Assembly (NCBI GenBank): GCA_964569095.1
Contig: CAZMTB010000070.1
Coordinates: 1 to 19,534, forward strand
From: JALWSI01 sp964569095 [NCBI: uncultured Aquificales bacterium]
GTDB lineage: Bacteria > Thermosulfidibacterota > Thermosulfidibacteria > Thermosulfidibacterales
Length of the DNA: 19,534 bases
Reading direction: 5' to 3'
In this document: positions 9,432 through 16,499 of the stretch, piece by piece
Position numbering within the stretch: the stretch's first letter is position 1
How the letters are laid out: every line of letters starts with the position of its first letter
Program-made: the position numbers and the translations under genes
Notes under the pieces: model-generated
What the model saw: only the letters and a program-made list of their open reading frames with translations
What the model was told of the DNA's origin: nothing
Databases searched by the model: none

Positions 9432-9972
9432 GACCATATTCGCAGGATTCGGGGGACAGGGCGTACTTCTCATGGGATACGCCTTTGCGTACGCCGCCAT
9501 GAAAGAGGAGAAACACGTCACCTACCTCCCCAGTTACGGGGCAGAGATGAGAGGGGGAACCGCCAACTGCATAGTGGCCATATCCGACGAGGAGATCGCC
9601 TCCCCAGTGGCCTCGTCTCCAGACATAGCCGTGGTGCTCAACAAGCCCTCTCTCATAAGGTTCCAGAACCAGGTGCAGTCTGGAGGGGTGCTCTTCATCA
9701 ACAGCGATCTGGTGGACACCCTGCCCGTCAGGGGAGACATCAGGATCTACCAGATACCCGCCAACAGGATATCGGAGGAGCTGGGGAGCGACAGGTCGGC
9801 AAACATGGTGATGCTGGGAGCCTTCATAAACAAATCCCGGCTCATCAACCTTGAGAGTGCCAAGGAGGCCTGTCTCGAGATATTCAAGACCAAACCCTCT
9901 GTAATCGAGGTAAACAAAAAGGCACTCGAGGCAGGTTATCAATACCTCGACAACGAGAAAGGAGACAAGTGA
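9421..9972 (+). CDS. korC: 2-oxoacid:ferredoxin oxidoreductase, gamma subunit
   Basis: A 183-residue gamma subunit with the signature N-terminus AGFGGQGVLLMGYAFAYAAM, then YLPSYGAEMRGGTANCIVAIS and the strand VLFINSDL. The C-terminal NMVMLGAFI is also family-typical. In related enzymes this domain helps form the CoA-binding and inter-subunit surface. The ATG overlaps korB by 11 bases and the stop shares a base with the next gene (TGATG), so the five genes korD to the ACT protein form one coupled unit. Confidence 0.92.
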   Translation: MLIKTIFAGFGGQGVLLMGYAFAYAAMKEEKHVTYLPSYGAEMRGGTANCIVAISDEEIASPVASSPDIAVVLNKPSLIRFQNQVQSGGVLFINSDLVDTLPVRGDIRIYQIPANRISEELGSDRSANMVMLGAFINKSRLINLESAKEACLEIFKTKPSVIEVNKKALEAGYQYLDNEKGDK

Positions 9973-10403
9973 TGCCAGTGAAACAGCTCTCCGTGAGTCT
10001 CCCAAACACCCCTGGCAGGCTGTCAGACGTGAGCACCCTGCTGGGAGAGGAAGGAATAAACATAGTGGCCATAAGCGTGGTGGACGCCGCAGACTTCAGC
10101 ATAGTGAGAATGGTGGTTAACGACCCCGTGAAGGCCCAGAACGTGCTCGAGAGCAAGGGCTACAAGGTGAAGGTGGTAGAGGTTCTCGCGGCAGAGACCC
10201 CTCATCACCCGGGTGGACTGAACGCCATACTCAAACCACTGAAAGACGCGGGGATAAACGTAGACTACCTCTACCCTTGCCTGGGTACGGGGGAGAAGAC
10301 CGTTCTCATCATAGGCGTGGAGAAGCAGCTGGACGAGGCCTTGAAGGTGCTGAAGGCAAACTGGGTGGAGCTTCTGGGAGACCAGATCTACTCGCTAAAT
10401 TAA
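9972..10403 (+). CDS. Tandem ACT-domain protein
   Basis: A 143-residue protein made of two ACT domains and nothing else. The first (about 3-70) begins VKQLSVSLPNTPGRLSDVSTLLGEEGINI. The second (about 72-138) contains LNAILKPLKDAGINVDYLYPC and TVLIIGVEKQLDEALKVL. ACT domains bind small ligands, usually amino acids, at dimer interfaces. ATG 9972 overlaps the korC stop by one base; GTG 9969 is an alternative. Coupling to the oxidoreductase suggests a regulator or sensor for that enzyme or for amino-acid supply, but no partner can be named. A strong terminator follows 10 bases after the stop. Confidence 0.85.
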   Translation: MPVKQLSVSLPNTPGRLSDVSTLLGEEGINIVAISVVDAADFSIVRMVVNDPVKAQNVLESKGYKVKVVEVLAAETPHHPGGLNAILKPLKDAGINVDYLYPCLGTGEKTVLIIGVEKQLDEALKVLKANWVELLGDQIYSLN

Positions 10404-10412
10404 GAACAGAAG

Positions 10413-10438
10413 AGGGGCGGCACCTGCCGCCCCTTTTT
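10413..10438 (+). terminator. Rho-independent terminator of the oxidoreductase operon
   Basis: A perfect 9-bp stem, AGGGGCGGC (10413-10421) with GCCGCCCCT (10426-10434), has a 4-base loop (ACCT) and is followed by TTTTT. It lies immediately after the ACT gene and only about 25 bases before the methyltransferase ATG. Confidence 0.95.
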
Positions 10439-10462
10439 GTTGCAACGAGAAGGGCCAAGTAG

Positions 10463-11464
10463 ATGAAGAAACCAATGGTTCCAGAGGGAGAGAAACTGAA
10501 GTCAACCCTATTCCAGCTGCAGAAACTCTTCTTCGGCTTTGCCCCACCAATAGTGATCGCCACCGCTGCAGAACTGGGCATCTTTGAAGAGCTAAAAGAA
10601 CCCTGCACCCCAGAAAGGATAGCAGAAAGGCTCAACCTTTCGAAGAGAGGGGTAGAAAGGGTTCTAATGGCCCTGGAGGGACTGGGGATAGTGGCGAGAG
10701 AGGGGTCTATCTTCAACCTGAAGGAAGAGATGGCACCTCTCTTCGACCCAGCTTCTCCCCTCTACCTCGGCGACTTCTTCCTCCACGCCACTGCCCTGCA
10801 GGAGAACTGGCTTCACCTGCCGCAGGTGGTGAAAACCGGCAAGCCTCTACCCAGAAAGAGAGAACCCAGATTCTTTGCCACACTCGCCAAGGGACTATTC
10901 GCAATCAACTGGTTTCCCGCCTTGGAACTAGCAGAGGAGTATCAACCTCCCCGTGGTGAAGTGCTGGACGTGGCGGGGGGCTCCGGCGTTTGGAGCATAG
11001 CCCTCCTCCTCCGGCATCCCCACCTCACTGCAACGGTACTGGATCTCCCTCCAGTGATCCAAGGGGCCGCCATACCCACCGTCAAGATACTGGGAGTTGA
11101 AGAACGGTACTCCTTCGTCGAGGGAGATCTCTTCAAAGTGGAGTGGGGGAGCGGCTACTCCACGGTGATACTGGGACACATCTGCCACTCCTTCGGGAAA
11201 GAGGGTGTGAGAGAGGTACTGGAGAGGGCCAGGTGCACCCTCAACCCGGGAGGGGAACTGGTGCTGGTGGACTTCCTGAGAGAAGGAGAGGAGAGCTTCC
11301 CTCCCATATTCTCAATAAACATGCTGGTGGCCACGAAGGAGGGAGAGGTGTACGCGAGAGACGAGTACGCCACCCTCCTGGAAGAGAGTGGCTTTGATCT
11401 TAAAAGGTTCATTCCCTTCTCCTCTCCCTGGAGGAGCGGCGCCATAGTGGCCACACCGAGGTAG
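10463..11464 (+). CDS. SAM-dependent O-methyltransferase, family 2-like, substrate unknown
   Basis: A 333-residue protein with the two-domain layout of plant- and polyketide-type O-methyltransferases. An N-terminal winged-helix dimerisation domain (about 15-100) has ATAAELGIFEELKEP, TPERIAERLNLSKRGVERVL and the wing around GIVAREGSIFNL. The C-terminal Rossmann domain has SAM motif I in VLDVAGGSG (about 167-175), a later acidic FVEGDLF, and LGHICHSFGKE, where His242 sits near the place of the family's catalytic His. The Asp that often follows that His is Ser here, so methyl transfer to a hydroxyl is likely but not certain. Relatives act on carotenoids, quinone-like compounds and polyketides; nothing nearby names a substrate. 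AGAAGGG precedes the ATG. It stands alone between two terminator-like hairpins. Confidence 0.8.
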   Translation: MKKPMVPEGEKLKSTLFQLQKLFFGFAPPIVIATAAELGIFEELKEPCTPERIAERLNLSKRGVERVLMALEGLGIVAREGSIFNLKEEMAPLFDPASPLYLGDFFLHATALQENWLHLPQVVKTGKPLPRKREPRFFATLAKGLFAINWFPALELAEEYQPPRGEVLDVAGGSGVWSIALLLRHPHLTATVLDLPPVIQGAAIPTVKILGVEERYSFVEGDLFKVEWGSGYSTVILGHICHSFGKEGVREVLERARCTLNPGGELVLVDFLREGEESFPPIFSINMLVATKEGEVYARDEYATLLEESGFDLKRFIPFSSPWRSGAIVATPR

Positions 11465-11492
11465 CCTGCGAACAACCGTTCAAAAGCCGTAA

Positions 11493-11533
11493 ACACCTCT
11501 ACCTTCAACCCCTTGAACATTATCACGAGGTGT
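11493..11533. promoter_or_regulatory. Nested inverted repeat over the rimP promoter region, possible operator
   Basis: Outer arms ACACCTC (11493-11499) and GAGGTGT (11527-11533) are perfect complements. Inside them lies TTCAA-CCCC-TTGAA (11504-11517), also perfect. The inner right arm coincides with the candidate -35 and the outer right arm lies just before the candidate -10, as expected for a repressor site. No T-run follows, so it is not an intrinsic terminator. Confidence 0.45.
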
Positions 11534-11541
11534 GCCATATT
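11513..11541 (+). promoter_or_regulatory. Candidate promoter for the rimP-nusA-infB operon
   Basis: TTGAAC (11513-11518) and CATATT (11536-11541) are separated by 17 bases, predicting a start near 11548. It lies after the methyltransferase stop and upstream of the terminator-like hairpin at 11565, so transcripts would have to read through that hairpin to reach rimP. Confidence 0.5.
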
Positions 11542-11564
11542 CTCCGTTAGAGGAAGCCAGTGAA

Positions 11565-11594
11565 CAGAGGGGCAGGAAGGCCCCTCTGATTTTT
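11565..11594 (+). terminator. Terminator-like hairpin in the rimP leader (possible attenuator)
   Basis: A perfect 9-bp stem, CAGAGGGGC (11565-11573) with GCCCCTCTG (11580-11588), has loop AGGAAG and is followed by ATTTTT. It sits 15 bases before the rimP start. It may simply end the methyltransferase transcript. However, the only visible promoter for rimP is upstream of it, and no room for another is left downstream, so regulated read-through is plausible. Confidence 0.75.
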
Positions 11595-11609
11595 GATGGG
11601 GTTACAGAG

Positions 11610-12077
11610 TTGAAGAAGGACGATCTTGACATAGAGAAGAGGGTGAAAGAGCTTGTGGAGCCCATACTGAGGGAGAAAGGGTTGGAGCTCTACGACGTGG
11701 AGTGGCTGTCGGGCAAGGAGTCGCGCCTGCGGGTGGTGATACAGGGAATAGGCGGCATCACCCTGAACGACTGCCAGGAGGTGAGCCGGGAACTGAGCTA
11801 TCTCCTCGACGTGGAAGACTTCATCCACAGCGGATACCTGCTGGAGGTCTCCTCCCCAGGGCTCACGAGGACCTTAAAAAAGCCCTCACACTACATGAAG
11901 AGCAAGGGAGAGACGGTAAGGGTAACGCTGAAGACCGAGGGAGGCGAGAAGAAGAACGTGCTGGAAGGAAGAATAGAGGACGCTGACGAGGAGGGTTTCT
12001 CCCTGGCCACTGAGGAGGGAATAGAGCGAGTGCCCTACAACAAGGTGGCCAAGGCGAAACTGCAAATGAACGACTGA
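11610..12077 (+). CDS. rimP: Ribosome maturation factor RimP
   Basis: A 155-residue factor for 30S subunit maturation. The N-terminal half shows RVKELVEPILREKGLELYDVEW, then LRVVIQGIGGITLNDCQEVSRELSYLLD, and the family signature YLLEVSSPGLTRTLKK. The C-terminal half is the Sm-like domain ending NKVAKAKLQ. The start is taken as TTG 11610 because it gives the normal family length and follows GATGGGG. The only upstream in-frame start, GTG 11532, would lie inside the candidate promoter and translate through the terminator-like hairpin. A TTG start and a weak ribosome site would suit low-level, regulated expression. It heads the nusA-infB operon, as in most bacteria, with 15 bases to nusA. Confidence 0.9.
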   Translation: MKKDDLDIEKRVKELVEPILREKGLELYDVEWLSGKESRLRVVIQGIGGITLNDCQEVSRELSYLLDVEDFIHSGYLLEVSSPGLTRTLKKPSHYMKSKGETVRVTLKTEGGEKKNVLEGRIEDADEEGFSLATEEGIERVPYNKVAKAKLQMND

Positions 12078-12092
12078 ATAAGGGGAAGAGCC

Positions 12093-13172
12093 TTGGAACA
12101 GAAGAAGCTTTACTACCTGCTCGAACAACTGGCCCAGGAGAAGGGCCTTGAGATGGACGCCCTGGTGAAGGCAATAGAGTCTGCTCTGCTCTCAGCGGTG
12201 AGAAAGAAGGTGGACCCCGGGGTAGAGTTGGAGGTGGAGTTCGACGTGTCCAAGGGTTCTCCCAAGGTCTTCAGGATGGCCGAAGTGGTGGAAGGGCCCG
12301 CCTCAAAAAAGGCAAAAGAGGTCTCCCTGGAAGAGGCCAAGAAGTATCACCCAGAGGCAAAACCGGGAGATGTGGTTAAGATACCCTACCCCGTAAAAGA
12401 CCTGGGCAGGATAGCCGCACAGACGGCAAAACAGGTGATGCTCCAGAAGATGCGCGAGGCCGAGCGCGATGTTATGTACAACAAGTTTGCCAATAAAGAG
12501 GGAGATGTAATTGCGGGACAGGTCTTGCGGGAAGAGAAGGGAGTGGTGGTAGTGGACCTGGGTCACGGGGAGGGGATAATGCCTCCAAAGGAGAGGGTGC
12601 GAGGCGAGCGCTACCGCAGGGGGGAGACATACAAGTTTTACGTGCTGGAGGTTCGCAAGGGAACCCGTGACGCAAAGGTGGTCCTGTCGAGGCACCATCC
12701 AAACCTGCTGCTTAGGCTCTTCCAGAGGGACATTCCAGAAGTTGCCAACGGCCTCGTCGAGGTGAAGGCAGTGGCCCGGGAGGCAGGCTCCAGGTCAAAG
12801 GTGGCCGTGCTCTCTAAGGACCCCGAGATAGACGCAGTGGGCTCTTGCGTGGGAGTAAGGGGGTCAAGGATACAGAGCGTGGTGAAGGAGCTGCAGGGGG
12901 AGAGCATAGACGTGGTAGAGTACTCCGAAGACCCCGCTCGCTACATATCCTACGCCCTTAAGCCCGCCACCATCAACAAGGTGCTGCTGGACGAGAAGGA
13001 GAGAGAGGCTGTGGCGGTGGTGGACGACGACCAGTACTCCCTAGCCCTGGGCAAGAAGGGCCAGAACGTCAGGCTCGCGGCCAAGCTCACGGGATGGAAG
13101 ATAAGCGTTAAGAAGGCCTCAGAGGTGATGGGGCCATTGGAAACAGAAGGTGAAGATGGGGAAGAAGAGTGA
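12093..13172 (+). CDS. nusA: Transcription termination/antitermination factor NusA
   Basis: A 359-residue RNA-polymerase-binding factor controlling pausing, termination and antitermination. The N-terminal polymerase-binding domain (about 1-125) begins YYLLEQLAQEKGLEMDALVKAIESAL. The S1 domain (about 130-200) has GDVIAGQVLREEKGVVVVDLG. KH1 contains LSRHHPNLLLRLF and SCVGVRGSRIQSVVKELQGE. KH2 contains YSLALGKKGQNVRLAAKLTGWKI. The C-terminal acidic repeats of the E. coli protein are absent; a short Glu-rich tail ends the protein, as in many non-proteobacteria. The start is TTG 12093 with AGGGGAAG upstream. The stop overlaps the rnpM start region. In several bacteria NusA represses its own operon by terminating in the leader, which is relevant to the hairpin before rimP. 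Confidence 0.95.
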   Translation: MEQKKLYYLLEQLAQEKGLEMDALVKAIESALLSAVRKKVDPGVELEVEFDVSKGSPKVFRMAEVVEGPASKKAKEVSLEEAKKYHPEAKPGDVVKIPYPVKDLGRIAAQTAKQVMLQKMREAERDVMYNKFANKEGDVIAGQVLREEKGVVVVDLGHGEGIMPPKERVRGERYRRGETYKFYVLEVRKGTRDAKVVLSRHHPNLLLRLFQRDIPEVANGLVEVKAVAREAGSRSKVAVLSKDPEIDAVGSCVGVRGSRIQSVVKELQGESIDVVEYSEDPARYISYALKPATINKVLLDEKEREAVAVVDDDQYSLALGKKGQNVRLAAKLTGWKISVKKASEVMGPLETEGEDGEEE

Positions 13173-13557
13173 TGTACCGGTACGCAGCTGCATAGGATGC
13201 CGCTCAAAACTCCCCAAAGAGAACCTTATCCGCTTCTCTGCGAGTCGAGAGGGGCGACTGGTCCCCGATCCGCTCTGTCTCAGGGGGGGAAGGGGAGCCT
13301 ATCTCTGCCCAAACCCTGACTGCTTCAAGCTGGCACTCAAGAAGAGAGGGGCCTTCAGCAGGGCATTGAGGAGAAAGGTCGAGGTGCCAGACGATCCCAA
13401 ACGGTTGGTAGAGGAGGTGGTCTCTGCCTTTCGGCAGGAAGAGCACCGCGCCACGGAAAGGCTGAAGAGACTGAGAGAAGGAGAAGGCTCTCGACTGGCC
13501 CTCCGTTTACAGAGGATAAATCAAGTGATAGAGAGGCTCCGAATCTGTGAGGAGTGA
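13156..13557 (+). CDS. rnpM: RnpM/YlxR family nucleic-acid-binding protein
   Basis: A 133-residue protein of the DUF448 family. Diagnostic segments are VRSCIGCRSKLPKENLIRF at the N-terminus and GRGAYLCPNPDCFKLALKKRGAF, with four Cys residues arranged as CxxC and CxxxxxC. A charged C-terminal helix of about 45 residues extends beyond the usual short domain. The Bacillus relative binds the RNase P RNA and modulates its activity. ATG 13156 overlaps the end of nusA by 17 bases and has AAGGTG upstream; GTG 13150 is an alternative. The nusA-ylxR-infB order is conserved widely. The L7Ae-like ylxQ gene found here in Gram-positives is absent. Confidence 0.88.
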   Translation: MGKKSDVPVRSCIGCRSKLPKENLIRFSASREGRLVPDPLCLRGGRGAYLCPNPDCFKLALKKRGAFSRALRRKVEVPDDPKRLVEEVVSAFRQEEHRATERLKRLREGEGSRLALRLQRINQVIERLRICEE

Positions 13558-13571
13558 GGAGGTGATGCTGC

Positions 13572-15803
13572 ATGGCGAGAATTAGGATCTATCAGATAGC
13601 CAAGGAGACAAAGATACCCTGGCAGGAGGTGATCGAGAAACTGAAAAGCCTCGGAATCCCGGTTAAACCCTCGGCGTCGAGCACCATATCCGAGAGCGAG
13701 GCAGACAAGTTTTACATGCACCTGAGGGAAGAGAGGAGGCGTAAAGAGGCAAAGAAAGCCGTGCAGCCACCCGAGAAGAGAACCAAGAAAGAAGAGAAGA
13801 AGGCAGAAACACCTACCCCAAAAAAGAAGAAGAGGAAAGATGCGCAAAAAAAGAGAGAGAAGCGGGAAGAGAAGGATAGAAAGGCAGCATCACCCCAGAA
13901 AGAAGAGAAGGTGCAGGTGAAGACCGTAACCGACCTATCCGGCTTGCTGGGGAAGAGAAAGACTAGGCCTCACAAGAAAAAACGACGCAAGAAGGAACAG
14001 AGAGAGCTATTCGTAGAAGAGAAAGGCCTGGCAGGCAGGGTGGACATGGAAGAGGGAACCCTATGGCTTCCAGATCCAGTACTGCCCGTAGAGCTGGCAG
14101 AGCTCATGGAGGAACCAGTAAAAGAGATAGTGGAGATGCTAAAGAGGCGGGGAATCTCGGCGGGCGAGCGGGTGCCGATCTCCTTCGAGACCGCAGTGAT
14201 AATTGGCAACGAGTACGGGTTCGAAGTGCTACCCTTGGAGGGCGAAGAGGAGAGAAAGAGAAGGGTAGAAAGCACCAATCTACAGCCCCGGCCGCCAGTG
14301 GTGACGGTGATGGGACACGTTGACCATGGTAAGACCACGCTTCTCGACTACATCTGCTCCACAAAGGTGGCCGAAAGGGAGGCAGGGGGCATCACACAGC
14401 ACATCGGCGCCTATCAGGTCAAGACGAAGGACGGTGTGATAACCTTCATAGACACGCCGGGGCATTACGCCTTCACCACCATGAGGGCGCGCGGTGCCAG
14501 CGTCACGGACATCGTGATCCTGGTGGTGGCAGCAGACGACGGCGTCATGCCCCAGACGGTAGAAGCGATAAACCACGCAAAGGTGGCAAACGTTCCAATC
14601 GTGGTGGCAATAAACAAGATAGACAAACCGGGGGTGAACCCAGACCGGGTGAAGCAAGACCTCTCGAACCACGGGCTCGTGCCCGAGGAGTGGGGCGGGG
14701 AGACCATCATGGTGGAAATCTCCGCCAAGACCGGCCAGGGAGTGGACGAGCTTCTCGAGATGGTACTGCTACAGGCAGAGATGCTGGATCTAAAGGCCGA
14801 TCCCACGGTGCCTGCCAAGGGCACCATCCTGGAGGCGCGTCTCGACACCAAAAGGGGCGTGGTTGCAACGGTGATCGTGCAGGAAGGCACCTTGAAGCGG
14901 GGAGACGCAGTTGTGGCTGGTCTTCACTGGGGCAAGATACGGGCCCTCTTTGACCACGCGGGCAAACCCATATCCGAGGCAGGCCCCTCGGTACCCGTAG
15001 AGGTGCTCGGCATCTCGGGTGTCCCCATGGCTGGAGAGGCCATGGTGGTGGTGGAGAACGAGAGAAAGGCCCGCGAGATTAGCCAGGAGAGGCAAGAGAA
15101 AGAGCGAGACTCGGCCCTTTCAAAACCACGGCTCTCCCTGGAAGAGATGATGCGCCAGCTCCAGCAGGGAAAGGCCAAAGAGCTTAAAGTGGTGCTGAAG
15201 ACCGACGTCCACGGCTCCCTGGAGGCAGTGAGGGACGCCCTGGAGAAGGCAGGCAACGAAGAGGTAGAGGTGAAGGTGATCCACGGCGGAGTGGGAGGCA
15301 TCACCGAGTCCGACATTCTGCTGGCCGCCTCTGCCAAGGCGGTGGTGGTGGGATTCAACGTGCGCCCCGACAGCCAGGCGCGCCAAGCCGCCGAGAGAGA
15401 GAGGGTAGAGGTGAGACTCTACCGTGTCATCTACGACCTGCTGGACGACGTGAAGAAGGTGCTGGAGGGGATGCTGGGCACCGAAACCCAGGAAGAGGTG
15501 GTTGGCAGGGCTGAGATACGAGAGGTATTCAGCGTGCCCAAGATAGGAAAGGTGGCAGGGTGCTACGTGCTGGAGGGCAACATACAGAGAACCTCCTTAG
15601 TCAGGCTAATAAGGGACGGGGTGGTGATACACGAGGGCAAGCTTGCCTCTCTCAAGAGGTTCAAAGACGACGTTAAAGAGGTGGCAGCGGGCTACGAGTG
15701 CGGAATGTCCATAGAGGGCTTCCAGGACATCAAAACGGGAGACATAATAGAGGCCTACACCACTCACGAGGTGGCCCGAAAGCTTGAAGAGTCCAAGGCT
15801 TAG
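13572..15803 (+). CDS. infB: Translation initiation factor IF-2
   Basis: A 743-residue GTPase that places initiator tRNA on the 30S subunit and promotes subunit joining. An IF2-N domain (1-52, RIYQIAKETKIPWQEVIEKL) is followed by a Lys/Glu-rich linker (about 55-155). A second IF2-N-like module follows (about 160-220, LPVELAELMEEPVKEIVEMLKRRG). The G domain has G1 GHVDHGKTTLLD (about 247-258), G2 GGITQHIGAY, G3 DTPGH and G4 NKID. Domains II to IV follow to the end. The ribosome site AGGAGGTGAT (13557-13566) is an almost complete match to the 16S 3' end with 5-base spacing, the strongest in the operon and fitting an abundant product. Confidence 0.98.
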   Translation: MARIRIYQIAKETKIPWQEVIEKLKSLGIPVKPSASSTISESEADKFYMHLREERRRKEAKKAVQPPEKRTKKEEKKAETPTPKKKKRKDAQKKREKREEKDRKAASPQKEEKVQVKTVTDLSGLLGKRKTRPHKKKRRKKEQRELFVEEKGLAGRVDMEEGTLWLPDPVLPVELAELMEEPVKEIVEMLKRRGISAGERVPISFETAVIIGNEYGFEVLPLEGEEERKRRVESTNLQPRPPVVTVMGHVDHGKTTLLDYICSTKVAEREAGGITQHIGAYQVKTKDGVITFIDTPGHYAFTTMRARGASVTDIVILVVAADDGVMPQTVEAINHAKVANVPIVVAINKIDKPGVNPDRVKQDLSNHGLVPEEWGGETIMVEISAKTGQGVDELLEMVLLQAEMLDLKADPTVPAKGTILEARLDTKRGVVATVIVQEGTLKRGDAVVAGLHWGKIRALFDHAGKPISEAGPSVPVEVLGISGVPMAGEAMVVVENERKAREISQERQEKERDSALSKPRLSLEEMMRQLQQGKAKELKVVLKTDVHGSLEAVRDALEKAGNEEVEVKVIHGGVGGITESDILLAASAKAVVVGFNVRPDSQARQAAERERVEVRLYRVIYDLLDDVKKVLEGMLGTETQEEVVGRAEIREVFSVPKIGKVAGCYVLEGNIQRTSLVRLIRDGVVIHEGKLASLKRFKDDVKEVAAGYECGMSIEGFQDIKTGDIIEAYTTHEVARKLEESKA

Positions 15804-15832
15804 GCCTATCTTCATCCCCGTGAACCGCAACG

Positions 15833-15851
15833 CCCCTTAACCGAGGGGGAG
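15833..15851 (+). promoter_or_regulatory. Small hairpin covering the ribosome site of the DUF503 gene
   Basis: CCCCT (15833-15837) can pair with AGGGG (15844-15848), loop TAACCG. The right arm is part of the purine-rich ribosome site (AGGGGGAG) just upstream of GTG 15856, so folding could lower translation. The stem is only 5 bp and may be incidental. Confidence 0.3.
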
Positions 15852-15855
15852 ACGC

Positions 15856-16137
15856 GTGGTTATAGGTGCATGCAGAATAGAGGTGGGGCTCTTCGGGGTA
15901 CACTCCCTGAAGGCCAAGAGAAGCATAGTGAAAGGACTTAAAGAGAGGTTGAGAAACCGATTCAACGTGACCGTGGCAGAGGTGGACTCTCTCAACTCAC
16001 ACCAGAGGGCTGTTCTGGGAGTGGCCTACGTATCCAACGATCCATCCCACGCAAACAGCGTAATAGACAAGGTGATAGAGTTCGTAGATAGAGACCGATC
16101 TGTAACCCTGCTCAACAGCGAGATAGAGATAATCTGA
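15856..16137 (+). CDS. DUF503/YlxP family protein
   Basis: A 93-residue protein of the DUF503 family, conserved next to infB and rbfA in many bacteria. The family pattern is clear: a first beta strand VIGACRIEVGLFGVHSLKAKRSIVKGLKERLRN followed by NVTVAEVD, then RAVLGVAYVSND, and a final helix with VIDKVIEFVDR. The fold is ferredoxin-like. No biochemical function is firmly established; co-occurrence with infB and rbfA suggests a ribosome-related role (inference). The start is GTG 15856. Its stop shares a base with rbfA (TGATG), while a 52-base gap separates it from infB. Confidence 0.9.
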   Translation: MVIGACRIEVGLFGVHSLKAKRSIVKGLKERLRNRFNVTVAEVDSLNSHQRAVLGVAYVSNDPSHANSVIDKVIEFVDRDRSVTLLNSEIEII

Positions 16138-16499
16138 TGGCAAGCAGAAGAATGGACAGAATAGCAGAGCTCATCCAGCAGGAGCTCTCGATCATCATAA
16201 CCAGCAAGCAGATAAAGGACCCGAGGCTGACGGGCATAGTGACCATCACAAGGGTGAAGGTCACTCCAGACCTATCACAGGCAACCGCCTACTTCTCGGT
16301 GATGGGAACCGAGAAAGAACAGAAAAGCTCGTTTGCGGCCCTCAAGAGCGCAGCCCCTTACCTTCAAGGGGTGGTGAGCAGAAACCTGAGGCTAAAAAAG
16401 ACCCCCCAGCTCAGCTTCAAGGAAGACACCTCTATGGAAGAGGCGTTCAAGATCTACCACCTATTAGACAAGATAAAAGGAGAGAAGGACCCCCAGTGA
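16137..16499 (+). CDS. rbfA: 30S ribosome-binding factor RbfA
   Basis: A 120-residue factor that binds immature 30S subunits and aids 16S rRNA 5'-end maturation, especially in the cold. The KH-like fold is recognised by RMDRIAELIQQELSIII, DPRLTGIVTITRVKVTPDLSQATAYFSV and LQGVVSRNLRLKKTPQLSF followed by a short acidic-rich end. The length is normal. ATG 16137 overlaps the preceding stop by one base, and the stop TGA overlaps the next ATG, indicating coupled translation. Confidence 0.95.
   Translation: MASRRMDRIAELIQQELSIIITSKQIKDPRLTGIVTITRVKVTPDLSQATAYFSVMGTEKEQKSSFAALKSAAPYLQGVVSRNLRLKKTPQLSFKEDTSMEEAFKIYHLLDKIKGEKDPQ

Noticed and set aside
11532-11609. GTG 11532 as the rimP start
   Set aside because: It would place the start inside the candidate promoter, translate through the terminator-like hairpin and add 26 residues not seen in RimP proteins.
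13741-14000. Lys/Glu-rich repetitive stretch as a tandem repeat
   Set aside because: It is the ordinary charged linker of IF-2; no regular repeat unit is present.
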